Positions 35,742 to 53,670 of a stretch of 64,000 bases of DNA are shown piece by piece. This DNA is from Megalobrama amblycephala. Its lineage: Eukaryota; Chordata; Actinopteri; Cypriniformes; Xenocyprididae. Every line of letters starts with the position of its first letter. The stretch's first letter is position 1. The notes under the pieces are model-generated. The model had not been told where the DNA came from. It saw nothing but the letters and a program-made list of their open reading frames with translations, and did no database searches. The stretch spans positions 20,017,638 to 20,081,637 of the forward strand of contig NC_063057.1 of the NCBI RefSeq assembly GCF_018812025.1, read 5' to 3'. The position numbers and the translations under genes are program-made.

Positions 35742-36500
35742 CGGAAGAGGATTAGGGCCAAGCAATAATAAAAAAATAAAACCATATCAAGATTAAAGTT
35801 GTTAAATTTCGAGAAAAAACTCGTTAAATTTCGAGAAAAAAGTCGAAAAAAAATGTTGACAATAAACTCATTAAATTACGAGAAAAAACTCGTTAAATTT
35901 CAAGAAAAAAGTCGAGATAAAATGTTGAGAATAAACTCATTAAATTACGAGAAAAAAGTCGTTAGATTATGAGAACAAATTCATTAAATTATGAGAAAAA
36001 AGTCGTTACATTTCGAGAAAAAAGTCGATATAAAATGGTGAGAATAGACTCATTAAATTATGAGAAAAAAGTCGTTAAATTACGAGAAAAAAGTCGTTAA
36101 ATTATGAGAACAAATTCGTAATTTAACGAATTTGTTCTCGTAATTTAACGACTTTTTTCTCATAATCTAATGTTTATTCTCAACATTTTATCTCGACTTT
36201 TTTCTCGAAATTTAATGACATTTTTCTCATAATTTAACGAATTTGTTCTCGTAATACAACGACTTTTTTCTCGTAATTTAATGAGTTTATTCTCGTAATT
36301 TAATGAGCTTATTCTCAACATTTTATCTTGACTTTTTTCTCGAAATTTAACGAGTTTTTTCTCGTAATTTAATGAGTTTATTCTCAACATTTTATTTCGA
36401 CTTTTTTCTCGAAATTTAACGAGTTTTTTCTCGAAATTTAACAACTTTAATCTCGAGATGGTTTTAATTTTTTATTATTGCTTGGCCCTAATCCTCTTCC
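35742..36500. repeat. 759-bp fold-back built from GAGAAAAAAGTCGTTAAATTA repeats
   Basis: Terminal inverted repeat: GGAAGAGGATTAGGGCCAAG at 35742 and its complement ending at 36500, followed inward by CAATAATAAAAAA. Between them both arms consist of short tandem units of about 20 bp (GTTAAATT.CGAGAAAAAA), inverted around about 36120 where GAACAAATTCGTAATTTAAC meets its complement. The minus-strand frame 36160-36444 (NYEKKLVKFREKS repeats) is a translation of these units, not a gene. Confidence 0.9.
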
Positions 36501-36682
36501 ATACTTTTTTAAGCTCATGAGGGTGAGTAAATGATTAATTTCATTTTAATGAGAATTTTTTTATTCATTGTGATATCAGGACAGTTGTATCATCCTGATG
36601 TTATTTTTATTTTTTACTTGATTCCCCTCAAAAATATCAAAATGAATTTTAATACATAATTTAAAAAACTATAAAAATAGCA

Positions 36683-36818
36683 TAAATTATTGAGCGTCAC
36701 ATCATTGACCCATTTTCGAGCTAGATTTTCAGTGAATAATGGTACTTTTATAAATTATTGAGCGTCACATCATTGACCCATTTTCGAGCTAGATTTTCAG
36801 TGAATAATGGTACTTTTA
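36683..36818. repeat. Perfect 68-bp tandem duplication
   Basis: Two adjacent identical copies beginning TAAATTATTGAGCGTCACAT at 36683 and 36751 and ending GAATAATGGTACTTTTA. No difference between the copies is visible. Confidence 0.95.
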
Positions 36819-37979
36819 TTGTGTTTTTAACCTTTTAAGAGCTTGACCACCCCAGTCCCCATTCACTTTCATTGTATCTAAGTGAGCAGCATGCACATTC
36901 TGTGAAACATCTCTGTTTGTGTTCAGAAGAATATCGGTTTATAAGTTTAAAGGAGATTAAATGACAGAATTTAAGACTATCCCTTTAATATGACACTTAC
37001 AATAACGATGCGATTCAAGGACAACAGATTCTTTATGCTTTGAAATCGGAAAACAGATGACATTTTTTTCATGTCACGGCAGCATTTGTCAGGCAGAGGC
37101 AGATTAATTCAAAATCTGTCTTTCAAGGTTAGTCTGCATGTGACAGGCTAATTCCTTCTGTCTCACTGAGAGTTGTAATGTATGGTTTCAAAGAAGGCAT
37201 TTATCTTCACTACCGTGCCTCATATTTACCAAGGCTGTCTTTTCAAAGTGAACTCATCTGATGGCTTCTGTGATTGGAAGCCATCCTCCTTGCTCTCTGT
37301 CACTGTTTAGTCCTCATTCTCACCCCCTCTTACTCTTTTCAGAATGATGTCTGAATTAATGCAAAAACTCTCATTATCTACTCCGGAGGTTGCCATTTCA
37401 CTCTGATATAACTGTTCGGTCTTAGACAATGGTGAAAATCTCATTTGTCATGTTTGGAATATTCACAGCCTTTTTAAAAACTAATCTCAGCACCGTGGCA
37501 TGTTTGAAGAGAGTGCGAGAAACAGACTGGAGGGGGGTTGATAGTCCTTTTCAAGATGTTTTGAGAGTAATAAGGGAGCTGGATGTAACATTTGTCATGT
37601 TCCTCATGTAGACTGACTAGCAAACAGTCTAGGGAGGAGGGAGAAGTGGAATAATGTGGCTAATGAAGGCAAAAAGTAGCTCTGTTTCAAAACCAGTGAG
37701 ACGTTTGCTGTCAACAGCCTATATAGCCCGAAGGCAGTGTCCTAACCAAAATGAGACCTCATAAAAACAAAAACAAAACAACGACGACAACAAAAAAATC
37801 TATGTGTCAAGCAACTCTGGTGGCATAATTCGCATGAGTCATAAAAAAAAATTGCACTCTTCTGGTGTTTAACACTAACAGTTGATTCAAATAGAGTCTG
37901 ACATTAGCATGTTGCTAAGCTAACAACTAAATGCTAAGCAGACACAAATCTGAGGTAATAGTGCTGAGAAATTGCAAAA

Positions 37980-38250
37980 AAGTTGGTTTTATATTCGTAC
38001 ATTCGGACATCCGTATTCAATAGCCTTGTTAATCACACTACATTGGACATTCAGTGGACATTCACAAGTAAATATGCCATTAAGACAATACTTGCCTATT
38101 TTGATCGACTGTGAAAAATGTTGTAAGTTGACAATCGTTGGTTGTCAATATCATGTCGCTGCTTAAAATTCGCAAATATTAATTTATTGCACATTTATTG
38201 GAAAGTCTGAATTTATCAGAAGTCTGAATGTGCGAATATAAAACCAACTT
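37980..38250. repeat. Small fold-back MITE, AAGTTGGTTTTATATTCG termini
   Basis: AGTTGGTTTTATATTCGTAC at the left and, inverted, AGTTGGTTTTATATTCGCAC at the right end, 271 bp apart. No target duplication could be confirmed. The frame at 37972-38166 overlaps it. Confidence 0.75.
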
Positions 38251-39081
38251 CACCGAAGTATACTTTCAGTACTGAATGAAATATAAGCACATTAACTATA
38301 AGTTACCTTACCATATACAGTGGAAAATTATACATTGTTTAAGATTGCATTATATATAATTTTACTGTAAAAAATACTATCAAATGTATGGTTTTTGGAG
38401 ACAAAAACTATGAATTGTTGTATAATTTAGGCTACTTCATTAAACGGATAGTTCCAGCCCTTGATTCTGATTGGTTGAGCCGCGTACGAAGCCGTTGTAA
38501 AATTCCCAAAAACATACAGCTGAACGCATTACATAACGATCACTGCACCACTGAATGTTGCGTCTGTCTTAGCAACCACTATTATATTATAATAGCAATG
38601 TAAACATATGTTTGTTCTCTATTGATTTTGTTAATTTAAGCTTATTGAATTATGTGGTAGAAGAGTATTGTAAGAGAGATCGAGTGACCGAGTGTATTAC
38701 CTGCATTCAGATTTAGCATTTTCCTTCAGGTCAGTCCCATGTAAAATCCGTTCGAATGTCTTGTCCTTTTAACATTTAGTGGGTTTTACTGTGCGCTGCT
38801 GACACTGACTGACAGCGTTAGTCAAAGCATTTGTCAGTTGCGTCTTGTTCCATGTTCACAGCAAGTTTCAATATAAAAGTCTTTGCGACTGAGTGACTTG
38901 CTCATAAAGACAATCTTTGCCGCCATCTAATGGCGTAATAATGTAACTTCTGTTGCTGTTCATGGTCAGGGACTATTTTTTCCAGCGGAAGGAAGGCTTT
39001 TAATGATTTTCCTTCATTAAAGTTGCATTGATACATATTTTTTGGCTTTAATTTTTTTATATTGTGCGGTTACCGTTTTAT

Positions 39082-39210
39082 AAAAGCAATAAGTCCCGTG
39101 AAGCCGTGATTTACAGTGAATTTATAACAGCTCGGCATCGTGCCTAACAATGTCCCTTAGCTGTTATTGATTCACTGTAAACCACGGCTTATTGGGGCTT
39201 ATTGCTTTAT
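39082..39210. repeat. Inverted repeat, AAAGCAATAAG...CTTATTGCTTT
   Basis: AAAGCAATAAGTCCCGTGAAGC with GTGATTTACAGTGAA is answered by TTCACTGTAAACCACGGCTT and GGGGCTTATTGCTTTA within 130 bp. Probably one end of a larger dispersed element. CCCTTGATTCTGATTGGTTG at 38458 may belong to the same one. Confidence 0.6.
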
Positions 39211-41430
39211 TGAAAAACAGCAAAAAGACAAATACGTGATACATCACACAATTATATTTAAATAGTTTTGTTTCTCCCTTTTATGTTATCAGTAATGTAC
39301 ATTACGGTGTTTTGTGTTACATTTTGTGTTATTTAGTTAATGTATATTGCATTATTTTAATATAATGTGTTACCCTGATGGTGCTTTGCCTTTATATTGA
39401 TCATTGATAGTTCAAGTAGCTTTGCAACATTATATTCCTAGAAAATATATACGGTACTAAGAAGCCATAGCATACTGAATCATTGTCACAGTATTTTGTC
39501 TGGTGAATTTCTGGCAATGCCAGTTTTTTTATTGAAAATTTAATGGGATTCTTCTTCTTTTTTTTCTTCTTTTTTTCAGGTTTATAATTAGCATTTCTCA
39601 AAGCTCGCAATACTCTGGATAAATGGGTGATTATAGCACTTTGTCTAAAAAAATAAAAATAAATAAAATGTTATAAGCTAAAATTTAAGCTCCATAATTC
39701 ATTACAATATACAGTATTTAAAAAGTAGATATTCATTGCCTAAAATGAAGTAGGCAGCTCACTAGGCTTGAGGACAGAGCTTGAATGTGTGGTGGAGTTA
39801 GAGAGAGTTTTGAGCTACTTGTTTTGTTTTTCATTTGCTTGTTTGTATTTCATTAACCACCCAAGCCCACCCTGCTCTAATCATCCAAGCTGTTTTCATT
39901 CAAGTGCAAGGGATCATAAACTCGTGTTGTCTCTATTTAACTGCTGGCTGGCATAGTCTTGTCTCTCAAAATGCAGTTGTTTTGAGAATTTGAACCTGAA
40001 CACTTAACGATAATTGTTAATTGTGTCACAGGGCAAGAGTAAATTTTGTATGGGAGACAAGGAGACTAACCAGAAACCAGACATAACCCTGACAGTATTA
40101 TTTCGGTAATAAGTACTAAGGGCTACCAGTTGAGCTACAGAAAACAAAAAAGAAACAGATTTCTTATTGCTCAGTGGGGCTGGAATGGATTGTAGGGGGT
40201 GAGTCTGGAGTCTTTACGGGTTGGGGGATTATTCACATTTGGTTACGGGAAAGAACAACTAATAAACATCTATCAAGGGCGTTAGTAACTGCACAGATCT
40301 GAACTTCCCTGAAATTCTAATCAATACAGCAAGTATAAGCAGCTCAACCTCATTTAAAAAATCAATTAAGCCCCCTTAATGATTCAAGAGGGAAACAATT
40401 TCATGCAGATGCCTGCAGATGAATGATTGCTTGGGGCATCCATAGCTCACTGAGTGACTGAAAACACACACATTCATTTGTGATGAACTGGTAGCAGATT
40501 CATCACAATACTAACACACTGTCTGCAGGATAAATTCTGTGTGCAGACGCAGTTAGAGGCAACTAATATATCTTGACTCATGAACTATTACAGTCATCAG
40601 ACCAGGGGAATAGAAAAAGAGCAGTTTCAGAGGAGAAATCAACATATTGATGTTGCACATCCGCATAAATTTGGGAACAGGTCCAATTTTCACAATAAAC
40701 AGCATTTATATGCTGAGAGAAAGTGTGCTGTCTGAATTATAACATCATAAGAGGCAGGCTTACAGTGAGTTGGCAGGACTGTGCTGCCACCTATTGGTGA
40801 CATTGGGTGTTCTGAACAAAGGTCAGTCTGATGAGCTATTCTCAGGGTTTCATTATCATTATGAAACACTTGAGATATATCAAAATCTGGAATATAAAAT
40901 AGTGATTTCAATCATGGAATTTTATTAAATAGTTTCTATATGTTTTTTCTTTATTTTTTATCCTATAATATTTAAGTTCAAAACAAGACTGCAAGACATT
41001 TCATAATTTTTCACCTAGCTTTAACTGCTGCTCTCCTCCTTTTGAGATGATTATGCCTCATGCTATAGCAAGCCAGAGTGCTATTGCAAGTTATCATCAT
41101 TCTAAACACCGCTTTTTTAGAGGTTTTAGAGGTGTTTTAGAGGTAAAAAATGATATACTGTTCGGTTTCTCGCACAAAGCGATCGTTTCATGTCTTAGGA
41201 CATCAATGTGTCGTCACAAGCTGCAAGGTTTAATTTGGATTTATCTGTGCATGTTTTTTTTTTACTCTTACAGATGAAGTTCCCATTGACACGCATTATA
41301 CGACTGACAGACGGCAATGGCTGGAGTTAAAAATCATCATTTGTGTTCTACTGAAGAAACAAAGTCACCTACATCTTGGATGCCCTGGGGGTAAGCAGAT
41401 AAACATCAAGTTTTCATTTTTGGGTAAACT
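39211..41430. other. Intergenic, nothing recognised
   Basis: No gene, complete element or RNA gene identified. Low-complexity TTTTTTCTTCT near 39550. Confidence 0.45.
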
Positions 41431-41443
41431 ATCCCTTTAATCC

Positions 41444-41740
41444 CAGTTAAAGGAACGTTTTAAAAGCGGTACTAACCCTGCTCCAGAGCAGGGTTTCATA
41501 AGCCTATGTAAAATGTGTGAAACGTTCCTTTACTGGGGTTAAAAGCGTTGTTTTGAATGACGATAACCCGGGGTTAAGCGCAGTGTGAAAAGCCCTAATG
41601 TGATAAGTTAGTTTATGAATACCCAGGATTAATTGTTAACCCCGGGTAAATTATGAGCAGTGTGAAATGTAAAGCAAGATAACACATGTTTACCAGGGGT
41701 TTAGAATGATCCAGGGTTAATTATTTCAAGTGTGAAAAGC
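41444..41740. repeat. Dispersed-repeat fragment, AACCCCAGTAAAGGAACG type
   Basis: CCCAGTTAAAGGAACGTTTT at 41443 is answered by inverted sequence ending near 41541. GTGTGAAAAGCCCTAA occurs twice (about 41582 and 41731). An incomplete or composite element. Confidence 0.5.
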
Positions 41741-41744
41741 CCTA

Positions 41745-43165
41745 AAGAGTAAGATGAAGATCCAATCACAATCTTTAATAATAGATTATTAAAGAGGAAA
41801 ACTAACACAACCATAACACAGAGGTGACCAGACAAATGAACACTGAAAAGACTGCAGCTTAAATAATAAGGCAAACAAGGGTAATTAATGACACACAGCT
41901 GAACAGAATGAATAATCATATTCAGTAACCATAGTGACTAAAGAATGGCAGGAAACTATAGAACATAGGAAACATAAGACTGAAGATAAACAAACTAAAG
42001 TCCAAACATAACAGAACCATGACAGTAAGTCCCCTCCTGGAAGGCAAGACCTTGTGTTGTATTAGATGAGATGAGGGAGGAAAGGTGGGGGCTTTGGAGG
42101 TGGATGAGGAGCAGGCGAAGGACTGGTAACAGGGTGGTGATGATGGAGGAAGAAACCATGGTTGGGATGAAGGGAGGAGCCAGGTGACAGAGCTATGGGG
42201 TAATCCCTGCTGATGACACCAGGGTGACAGTCAACAGCGAAGGAGCTTTGGGGAGTGGAGCCCAGGTCGCAGACGGAAGTCCGAGGGAGCGATGGGACGC
42301 TGATGACCAGGACGGCCACGATGAAGCTGCAGCGATGATCTCCCGAGATGGAGGTGGAGATCCTGAGGGCTGAGGACGAGCTGGTGTGACTGAAGGTGGA
42401 GGTGGAGCTTGCCAGAGCCAAAGGGGTGAAGGGCCGGAGGGCAGGGAAAGACCTGCGAGTCCGGAGCGAAGGTGTGCACGGTGATGTCTAACCCAGGTGG
42501 AGCTGACTTACCGAGGGAGCCTGGCGAGGCATAAGGGCCGATGGACCACGCTGGAGTTGAGGGGGCGAGGAGCGTAGGAGTCTGTCGACCAGCGTGCTCC
42601 GTCGCTGAAGGCAGAGCCCCAGGCTCATGATGCCCAGGAGGAGGTGGTTCACAGGAGGTCCAAGGTGCTGCCACGCCACTGAGAGGAGGTCGATGTGACA
42701 CCATGGAACCGATAGGGGACAAGGACAACTGGGTGGACTGACTGACTGAGGACTGAAGAGGAAACTGGAGAACCGAAAAAAATCCCCTGAAGACCAGAGC
42801 ATTGGAAATATCTGAATATCTGTGGTGGTAGAGGGAAGCTGGGCAGGTTTACTAAGACTGGAACGAAACTGATTTTGGCACGATCAAGGGGTACAGAGTA
42901 TTTATCTCTTCACAGGTGTCCATACTGTCCATAAGGTACTGACTTGCTTCCATCCCCTCGACTCCCACAGCAATGGACGGTGTCGCCGACTCACAGACTC
43001 TTCAAGCTGCTTCGGCTCCGGGGCGATGGTGTGCTCTGCCTTCTGTTCCTCGGGCACAGGCTCACTCATCACGGCAGGTGGAAAGATCACTTTGGGGTTT
43101 GACAAAGCGGGTATCTTCATCCAGCCCACACCTAAATCCCTCCATCAAGCAGACACTGTAGTCTA
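41745..43165. repeat. Purine/G-rich composite repeat, possible dispersed element
   Basis: Begins CCAATCACAATCTTTAATAA followed by a run of short sentences of the kind seen in many fish repeats, then a G-rich block (42060-42800) rich in GGAGGTGGA. Overlapping minus-strand frames of up to 165 codons (42062-42802) are proline-, serine- and histidine-rich because of base composition. I see no domain, no splice sites and no termini that define an element. Confidence 0.4.
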
Positions 43166-43446
43166 CAAAAATATAGGTTGAAATCTACCCAAATAAATTG
43201 ATTGCAACTTGGAACCTCAATTTTATTGAGCAGATTCTATAGGCTTGTTTTTACAGTGAATAGGCATAGTCAAATATTATGCAATATTTGAAACCGAGAA
43301 GAAAGAAAGAAAGAAGAAAGAAAGATAAAGAGAAAATAAAGATTATATAGATCACTTATATATAACAATCCTCCCCACAAAAGAAAAAAGAAAAGAGAAA
43401 AACCTAAACAAAACATCATTAAAATAAAGCTCAAAGTCTTTATATA

Positions 43447-44820
43447 CAGTGGGTATGGAAAGTATTCAGACCCCTTTAAATTTTTCACTCTTTGTTATAT
43501 TGCATCCATTTGCTAAAATCATTTAAGTTCATTTTTTTCCTCATCAATGTACACACAGCACCCCATATTGACAGAAAAACACAGAATTGTTGACATTTTT
43601 GCAGATTTATTAAAAAAGAAAAACTGAAATATCACATGGTCCTAAGTATTCAGACCCTTTGCTGTGACACTCATATATTTAACTCAGGTGCTGTCCATTT
43701 CTTCTGATAATCCTTGAGATGGTTCTACACCTTCATTTGAGTCCAGCTGTGTTTGATTATACTGATTGGACTTGATTAGGAAAGCCACACACCTGTCTAT
43801 ATAAGACCTTACAGCTCACAGTGCATGTCAGAGCAAACGAGAATCATGAGGTCAAAGGAACTGCCTGAAGAGCTCAGAGACAGAATTGTGGCAAGGCACA
43901 GATCTGGCCAAGGTTACAAAAAAATTTCTGCTGCACTTAAGTTTCCTAAGAGCACAGTGGCCTCCATACTCCTTAAATGGAAGACGTTTGGGACGACCAG
44001 AACCCTTCCTAGAGATGGCCATCTGGCCAAACTGAGCTATCAGGGGAGAAGAGCCTTGGTGAGAGAGGTAAAGAAGAACCCAAAGATCACTGTGGCTGAG
44101 CTCCAGAGATGCAGTCGGGAGATGGGAGAAAGTTGTAGAAAGTCAACCATCACTGCAGCCCTCCACCAGTCGGGGCTTTATGGCAGAGTGGCTCGACGGA
44201 AGCCTCTCCTCAGTGCAAGACATATTTCGTACAGGGATATCCTGGACGAAAACCTTCTCCAGAGTGCTCAGAACCTCAGACTGGGCTGAATGTTTACCTT
44301 CCAACAAGACAATGACCCTAAGCACACAGCTAAAATAATGAAGGAGTGGCTTCACAACAACTCCGTGACTGTTCTTGAATGGCCCAGCCAGAGCCCTGAC
44401 TTAAACCCAATTGAGCATCTCTGAAGAGACCTAAAAATGGCTGTCCACCAACGTTTACCATCCAACCTGACAGAACTGGAGAGGATCTGCAAGGAGGAAT
44501 GGCAGAGGATCCCCAAATCCAGGTGTGAAAAACTTGTTGCATCTTTCCCAAAAATATTCATGGCTGTATTAGATCAAAAGGGTGCTTCTACTAAATACTG
44601 AGCAAAGGGTCTGAATACTTAGGACCATGTGATATTTCAGTTTTTCTTTTTTAATAAATCTGCAAAAATGTCAACAATTCTGTGTTTTTCTGTCAGTATG
44701 GGGTGCTGTGTGTACATTAATGAGGGGGAAAAAATGAACTTTTTAGCATTTTAGCAAATGGCTGCAATATAACAAAGAGTGAAAAATTTAAGGGGGTCTG
44801 AATACTTTCCGTACCCACTG
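43447..44820 (+). mobile_element. Tc1-like transposon, internally deleted, TA-flanked
   Basis: TA at 43445-43446 and 44821-44822. The termini CAGTGGGTATGGAAAGTATT and inverted CAGTGGGTACGGAAAGTATT are followed by CAGACCCC and CACTCTTTGTTATATTGCA in both arms. A second inner copy of AGTATTCAGACCCTTTG at 43647 and its complement at 44604 give the IR/DR layout. Total 1374 bp, shorter than an intact element. Confidence 0.93.
43825..44599 (+). pseudogene. Tc1-like transposase, internally deleted and with stops
   Basis: The first frame (43825-44289) encodes about 155 residues: a helix-turn-helix with LRDRIVARHRSGQGYKKISA, the second DNA-binding part KNPKITVAELQ, and the core start ending NLRLG. 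It then stops, and immediately after it reads [18 protein letters not shown] (second catalytic Asp) and [14 protein letters not shown] followed by TGA where family members have Trp. The stretch that normally carries the first catalytic Asp and the following tens of residues is missing, so the protein would be inactive. Confidence 0.9.
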
Positions 44821-45439
44821 TATGAAGTTTATAGTGAACAGGCAAATATCTATTTTTAATGATCACATTGTCAAAAAAGACATAAAAGAGACTCTCGTTG
44901 TGAATCACAGAAAATACAATAATTCACTATACACAACTATACACAATTTAGATTTTGACAAAATGAAGGTTTTAACAGGATAATAGCGATGAATATGTTA
45001 AAAATAAATCTCTTAGACCTTATTTGTTAGGAACAGTCCAAACCTTCTTCCACAAAATATTTTCCTAATCTGTTCCATCTAATGACATGAGTTGAGACAA
45101 AATCATTAAGAAATAGTTATATTTTTTTACAGTTTTTTTTTTTTTTTTTAAATGTAGATTATTTAAAACCTATTCTCCCTATAGGAGTCAGCCAGAAGGG
45201 TATTTCAGATCTTGACAAAACTTTATTATAACCCTTAAATTGCATAATGACACCATAGGGATAGCACCAAACAGTGGCAAACTGTTTTGGAGTTACAGGA
45301 AGATTATAGTGAGAGAGCAATTCTTGATATGTAAATCAGTAACCATTCTGCTTAAATAATTGACTAACCTGACTGATCCCATTCTTAAACCAGTTTTAAA
45401 AAATAAGGACTTATGTTTATAAAAAATATCCTTATTATT

Positions 45440-45651
45440 CCAAATGAAGATCTCACCCCCCCATTTACCATAGTAGGAAAAATAAATACTATGGTAGTCA
45501 ATGGGGGCGAGATCTGTTTGGTTACTGACAATATTCCAAATATCTTCCTTTGTGTTCAGCAGAACAAATAAATTCATACAGGTTTGGAACAACTTGAGGG
45601 TGAGTAAATGATGACAGAATTTAAATTTTTGGGTGAACTATCCCTTTAAGT
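45440..45651. repeat. Half MITE, GGATAGTTCACCC family
   Basis: Right-hand half only: GAACAACTTGAGGGTGAGTA, then GGGTGAACTATCCCTTTAA at the end. No matching left terminus. It lies 46 bp before the next full MITE. Confidence 0.65.
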
Positions 45652-45696
45652 CTGATTACCCCTAACAAACTGCTAGTCCTTAAGACACAGTCACCC

Positions 45697-45972
45697 AAAG
45701 GGTTAGTTCAGCCAAAAATGAAAATAATGTCATTTATTACTCACCCTCATTATGCTGTTCCACACCAGTAAGACCTCCGTTCATCTTCGGGACGCAAATT
45801 AAGATATTTTTGTTGAAATCCGATGACTCAGTGAGGCCTGCATAGGGAGCAATGACATTTCCTCTCTCAAGATCCATTAATGTACTAAAAACATATTTAA
45901 ATCAGTTCATGTGAGTACAGTGGTTCAATATTAATATTATAAACCGATCAGAATATTTTTTTTTTGTGCACC

Positions 45973-46003
<31 letters not shown>

Positions 46004-46504
46004 AAAAATAACAATTTATATAGTGATGGCCGATTTCAAAACACTGCTTCAGGAAGCTTTGGAGCATAATGAATCAGCGTGTCGAATCAGCGGTCATGTG
46101 ATTTTAGCAGTTTGGCGGTTTGACAAGCGATCCAAATCATGATTCGATACACTGATTCATTTGTGCTCCGAATCTTCCTGAAGCAGTGTTTTGAAATCGG
46201 CCATCACTATTTAAGTCGTTATTTTGTTTTTTTTGCGCACCAAAAGTATTCTCGTCGCTTTATAATATTAATATTGAACCACTGTACTCACATGAACTGA
46301 TTTAAATATGTTTTTAGTACATTAATGGATCTTGAGAGAGGAAATGTCATTGCTGTCTATGCAGGCCTCACGGAGCCATCGGATTTCAACAAAAATATCT
46401 TAATTTGTGTTCCGAAGATTAACGAAGGTCTTACAGGTGTGGAACGGCATGAGGATGAGTAATAAATGACATTATTTTCATTTTTGGGTGAACTAACTCT
46501 TTAA
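45697..46504. repeat. TTAA MITE, AAAGGGTTAGTTCA family, copy 5
   Basis: Left end AAAGGGTTAGTTCAGCCAAA at 45697. Right end TGAACTAACTCTTTAA with TTAA at 46501-46504. The expected left TTAA is mutated (CCCAAAGG). A poly(A) expansion of about 32 bases interrupts the left arm near 45970-46002. Confidence 0.88.
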
Positions 46505-47069
46505 CATAATTGCTATGTTCATGCAACTGGTCCCTGGTCTGAATTTTTAAGGAAAATGGTATCATCAGCAAATCCCCTTACAATGATAGTAATTGCTTGT
46601 AAGGCACTATTCTTAATGTAATTACTAGCTATAATTAGTAATCAATATAAACAGGTGTAGCATATTCCCTGACATATTCCCCGCTGAAGTTCATATCTTG
46701 GAGAGTTACTATGTTGAATTACTGTGGGCATATAGAGTTTTGACTGCTTTAGTGAACAGGTCCCCAAAACCAATTTTTCTAAAGTTTTAAAAAAGCCCAG
46801 GAAAAGCATATAACTAGCATCCCTCACTAACTCTGAAGAACCAACCAAATATTGTTTTAAATGTGTCTGTTTTTTTAAAAGCCCCACTGTAAAATAGTGT
46901 TGCAAAGATTGTAGCAACAATTTTGTTATTAAACTTTGCGTTAAACCCCACACTAATACTTACATAAAATACTTATAATAAATCTTTTGCAAATCTTTGG
47001 TAAAATCATTTTCTTATTGTGTCCACTAGACAGCGCATAAGAGCAGTGACGTGGCGTGTCCCTCGTTTA
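46505..47069. other. Intergenic DNA before slc35e3
   Basis: AT-rich, no element or gene recognised. The minus-strand frame 46642-46953 is unsupported. Confidence 0.45.
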
Positions 47070-47175
47070 GGAAGGTAACCGTCCTGCTGCGAAATTCTCG
47101 CGCATGCGTATTGTTGCTATTATTTTTGTGCGCATGTGAGTGCCGCGAGAGTTTCGCGTTGGACCGTTACCTTCC
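47070..47175. promoter_or_regulatory. slc35e3: Inverted repeat with NRF1-like motif upstream of slc35e3
   Basis: GGAAGGTAACCGTCCTGCTG at 47070 pairs with the complement of the segment ending CGTTACCTTCC at 47175. The arms are about 45 bp and imperfect, with GCGAAAYTCTCGCG inside both. The left arm contains CGCGCATGCGTA (47099-47110), one mismatch from the NRF1 consensus. The region is GC-richer than its surroundings and lies about 240-340 bp upstream of the start codon, a plausible proximal promoter. Confidence 0.5.
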
Positions 47176-47255
47176 AATCACGTCCCTCATTTGCGAGGGT
47201 CGCGTCGCGTTTAGGTACGTCACGTTTTGAGTGAACGCGGCGCTGGAGTCCTAGA

Positions 47256-47389
47256 ATGAAAGCTCGTCTGAACCGCTTTCACACATTCAGCCACAGAAAG
47301 CAGCGGAGTCGTATATCTCTCTGCTGATGCATTACCAAAGCAGACAGCCGAAACGGTTTCTCCTGAATTATTTGCATCCGGAAGACTAA
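47256..47389 (+). promoter_or_regulatory. slc35e3: Two chained uORFs in the slc35e3 leader
   Basis: uORF1 runs 47256-47327 (23 codons, MKARLNRFHT...). Its TGA overlaps the ATG of uORF2 as TGATG at 47325-47329. uORF2 runs 47327-47389 (20 codons) and ends 11 bp before the first main-frame ATG at 47401. They matter only if transcription starts upstream of 47256, which the sequence does not prove. Confidence 0.5.
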
Positions 47390-47400
47390 AGTGCGTCTGA

Positions 47401-53354
<5,954 letters not shown>

Positions 53355-53670
53355 GCCTGCTGATGTGCCAATCAGCGTTCAGTGCCTGATTTGTTCAGGA
53401 ATAGATAGCGATGGCTCCTGCACAGGAGCGTGAAGACTAACCAAAACATAGACTGGAAGGAAGTAGGCTTGTGCCATCGAGGCTGAGAAATTTTAATAGC
53501 ATTTCAATCTTTTTAAGAGTTTAGTTTTTATTCCAAGTATTCAATATTTGGAGCTGACCGTTTGAGAGAAAAACTGAATGTTGAAGCATTTCCTTTTTTT
53601 ATTTTGTAAGGTTTACTTGATGTATTTTCAAATGGTCTTTACAACAATAAAACTTTTTATAGAAAGTAAC
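53355..53670 (+). other. slc35e3: slc35e3 3' UTR with poly(A) signal
   Basis: AATAAA at 53646-53651, followed by a TTTTGGTCTCATTT stretch. Cleavage is expected about 15-25 bases after the signal. Confidence 0.75.

Noticed and set aside
36160..36444. Repeat protein with NYEKKLVKFREKS units
   Set aside because: Direct translation of the tandem units of the 35742-36500 hairpin.
42062..42802. Overlapping minus-strand frames of 104-165 codons rich in Pro, Ser and His
   Set aside because: Caused by G-rich plus-strand composition. No domain, no splice sites, and all three frames stay open together, which is a base-composition effect.
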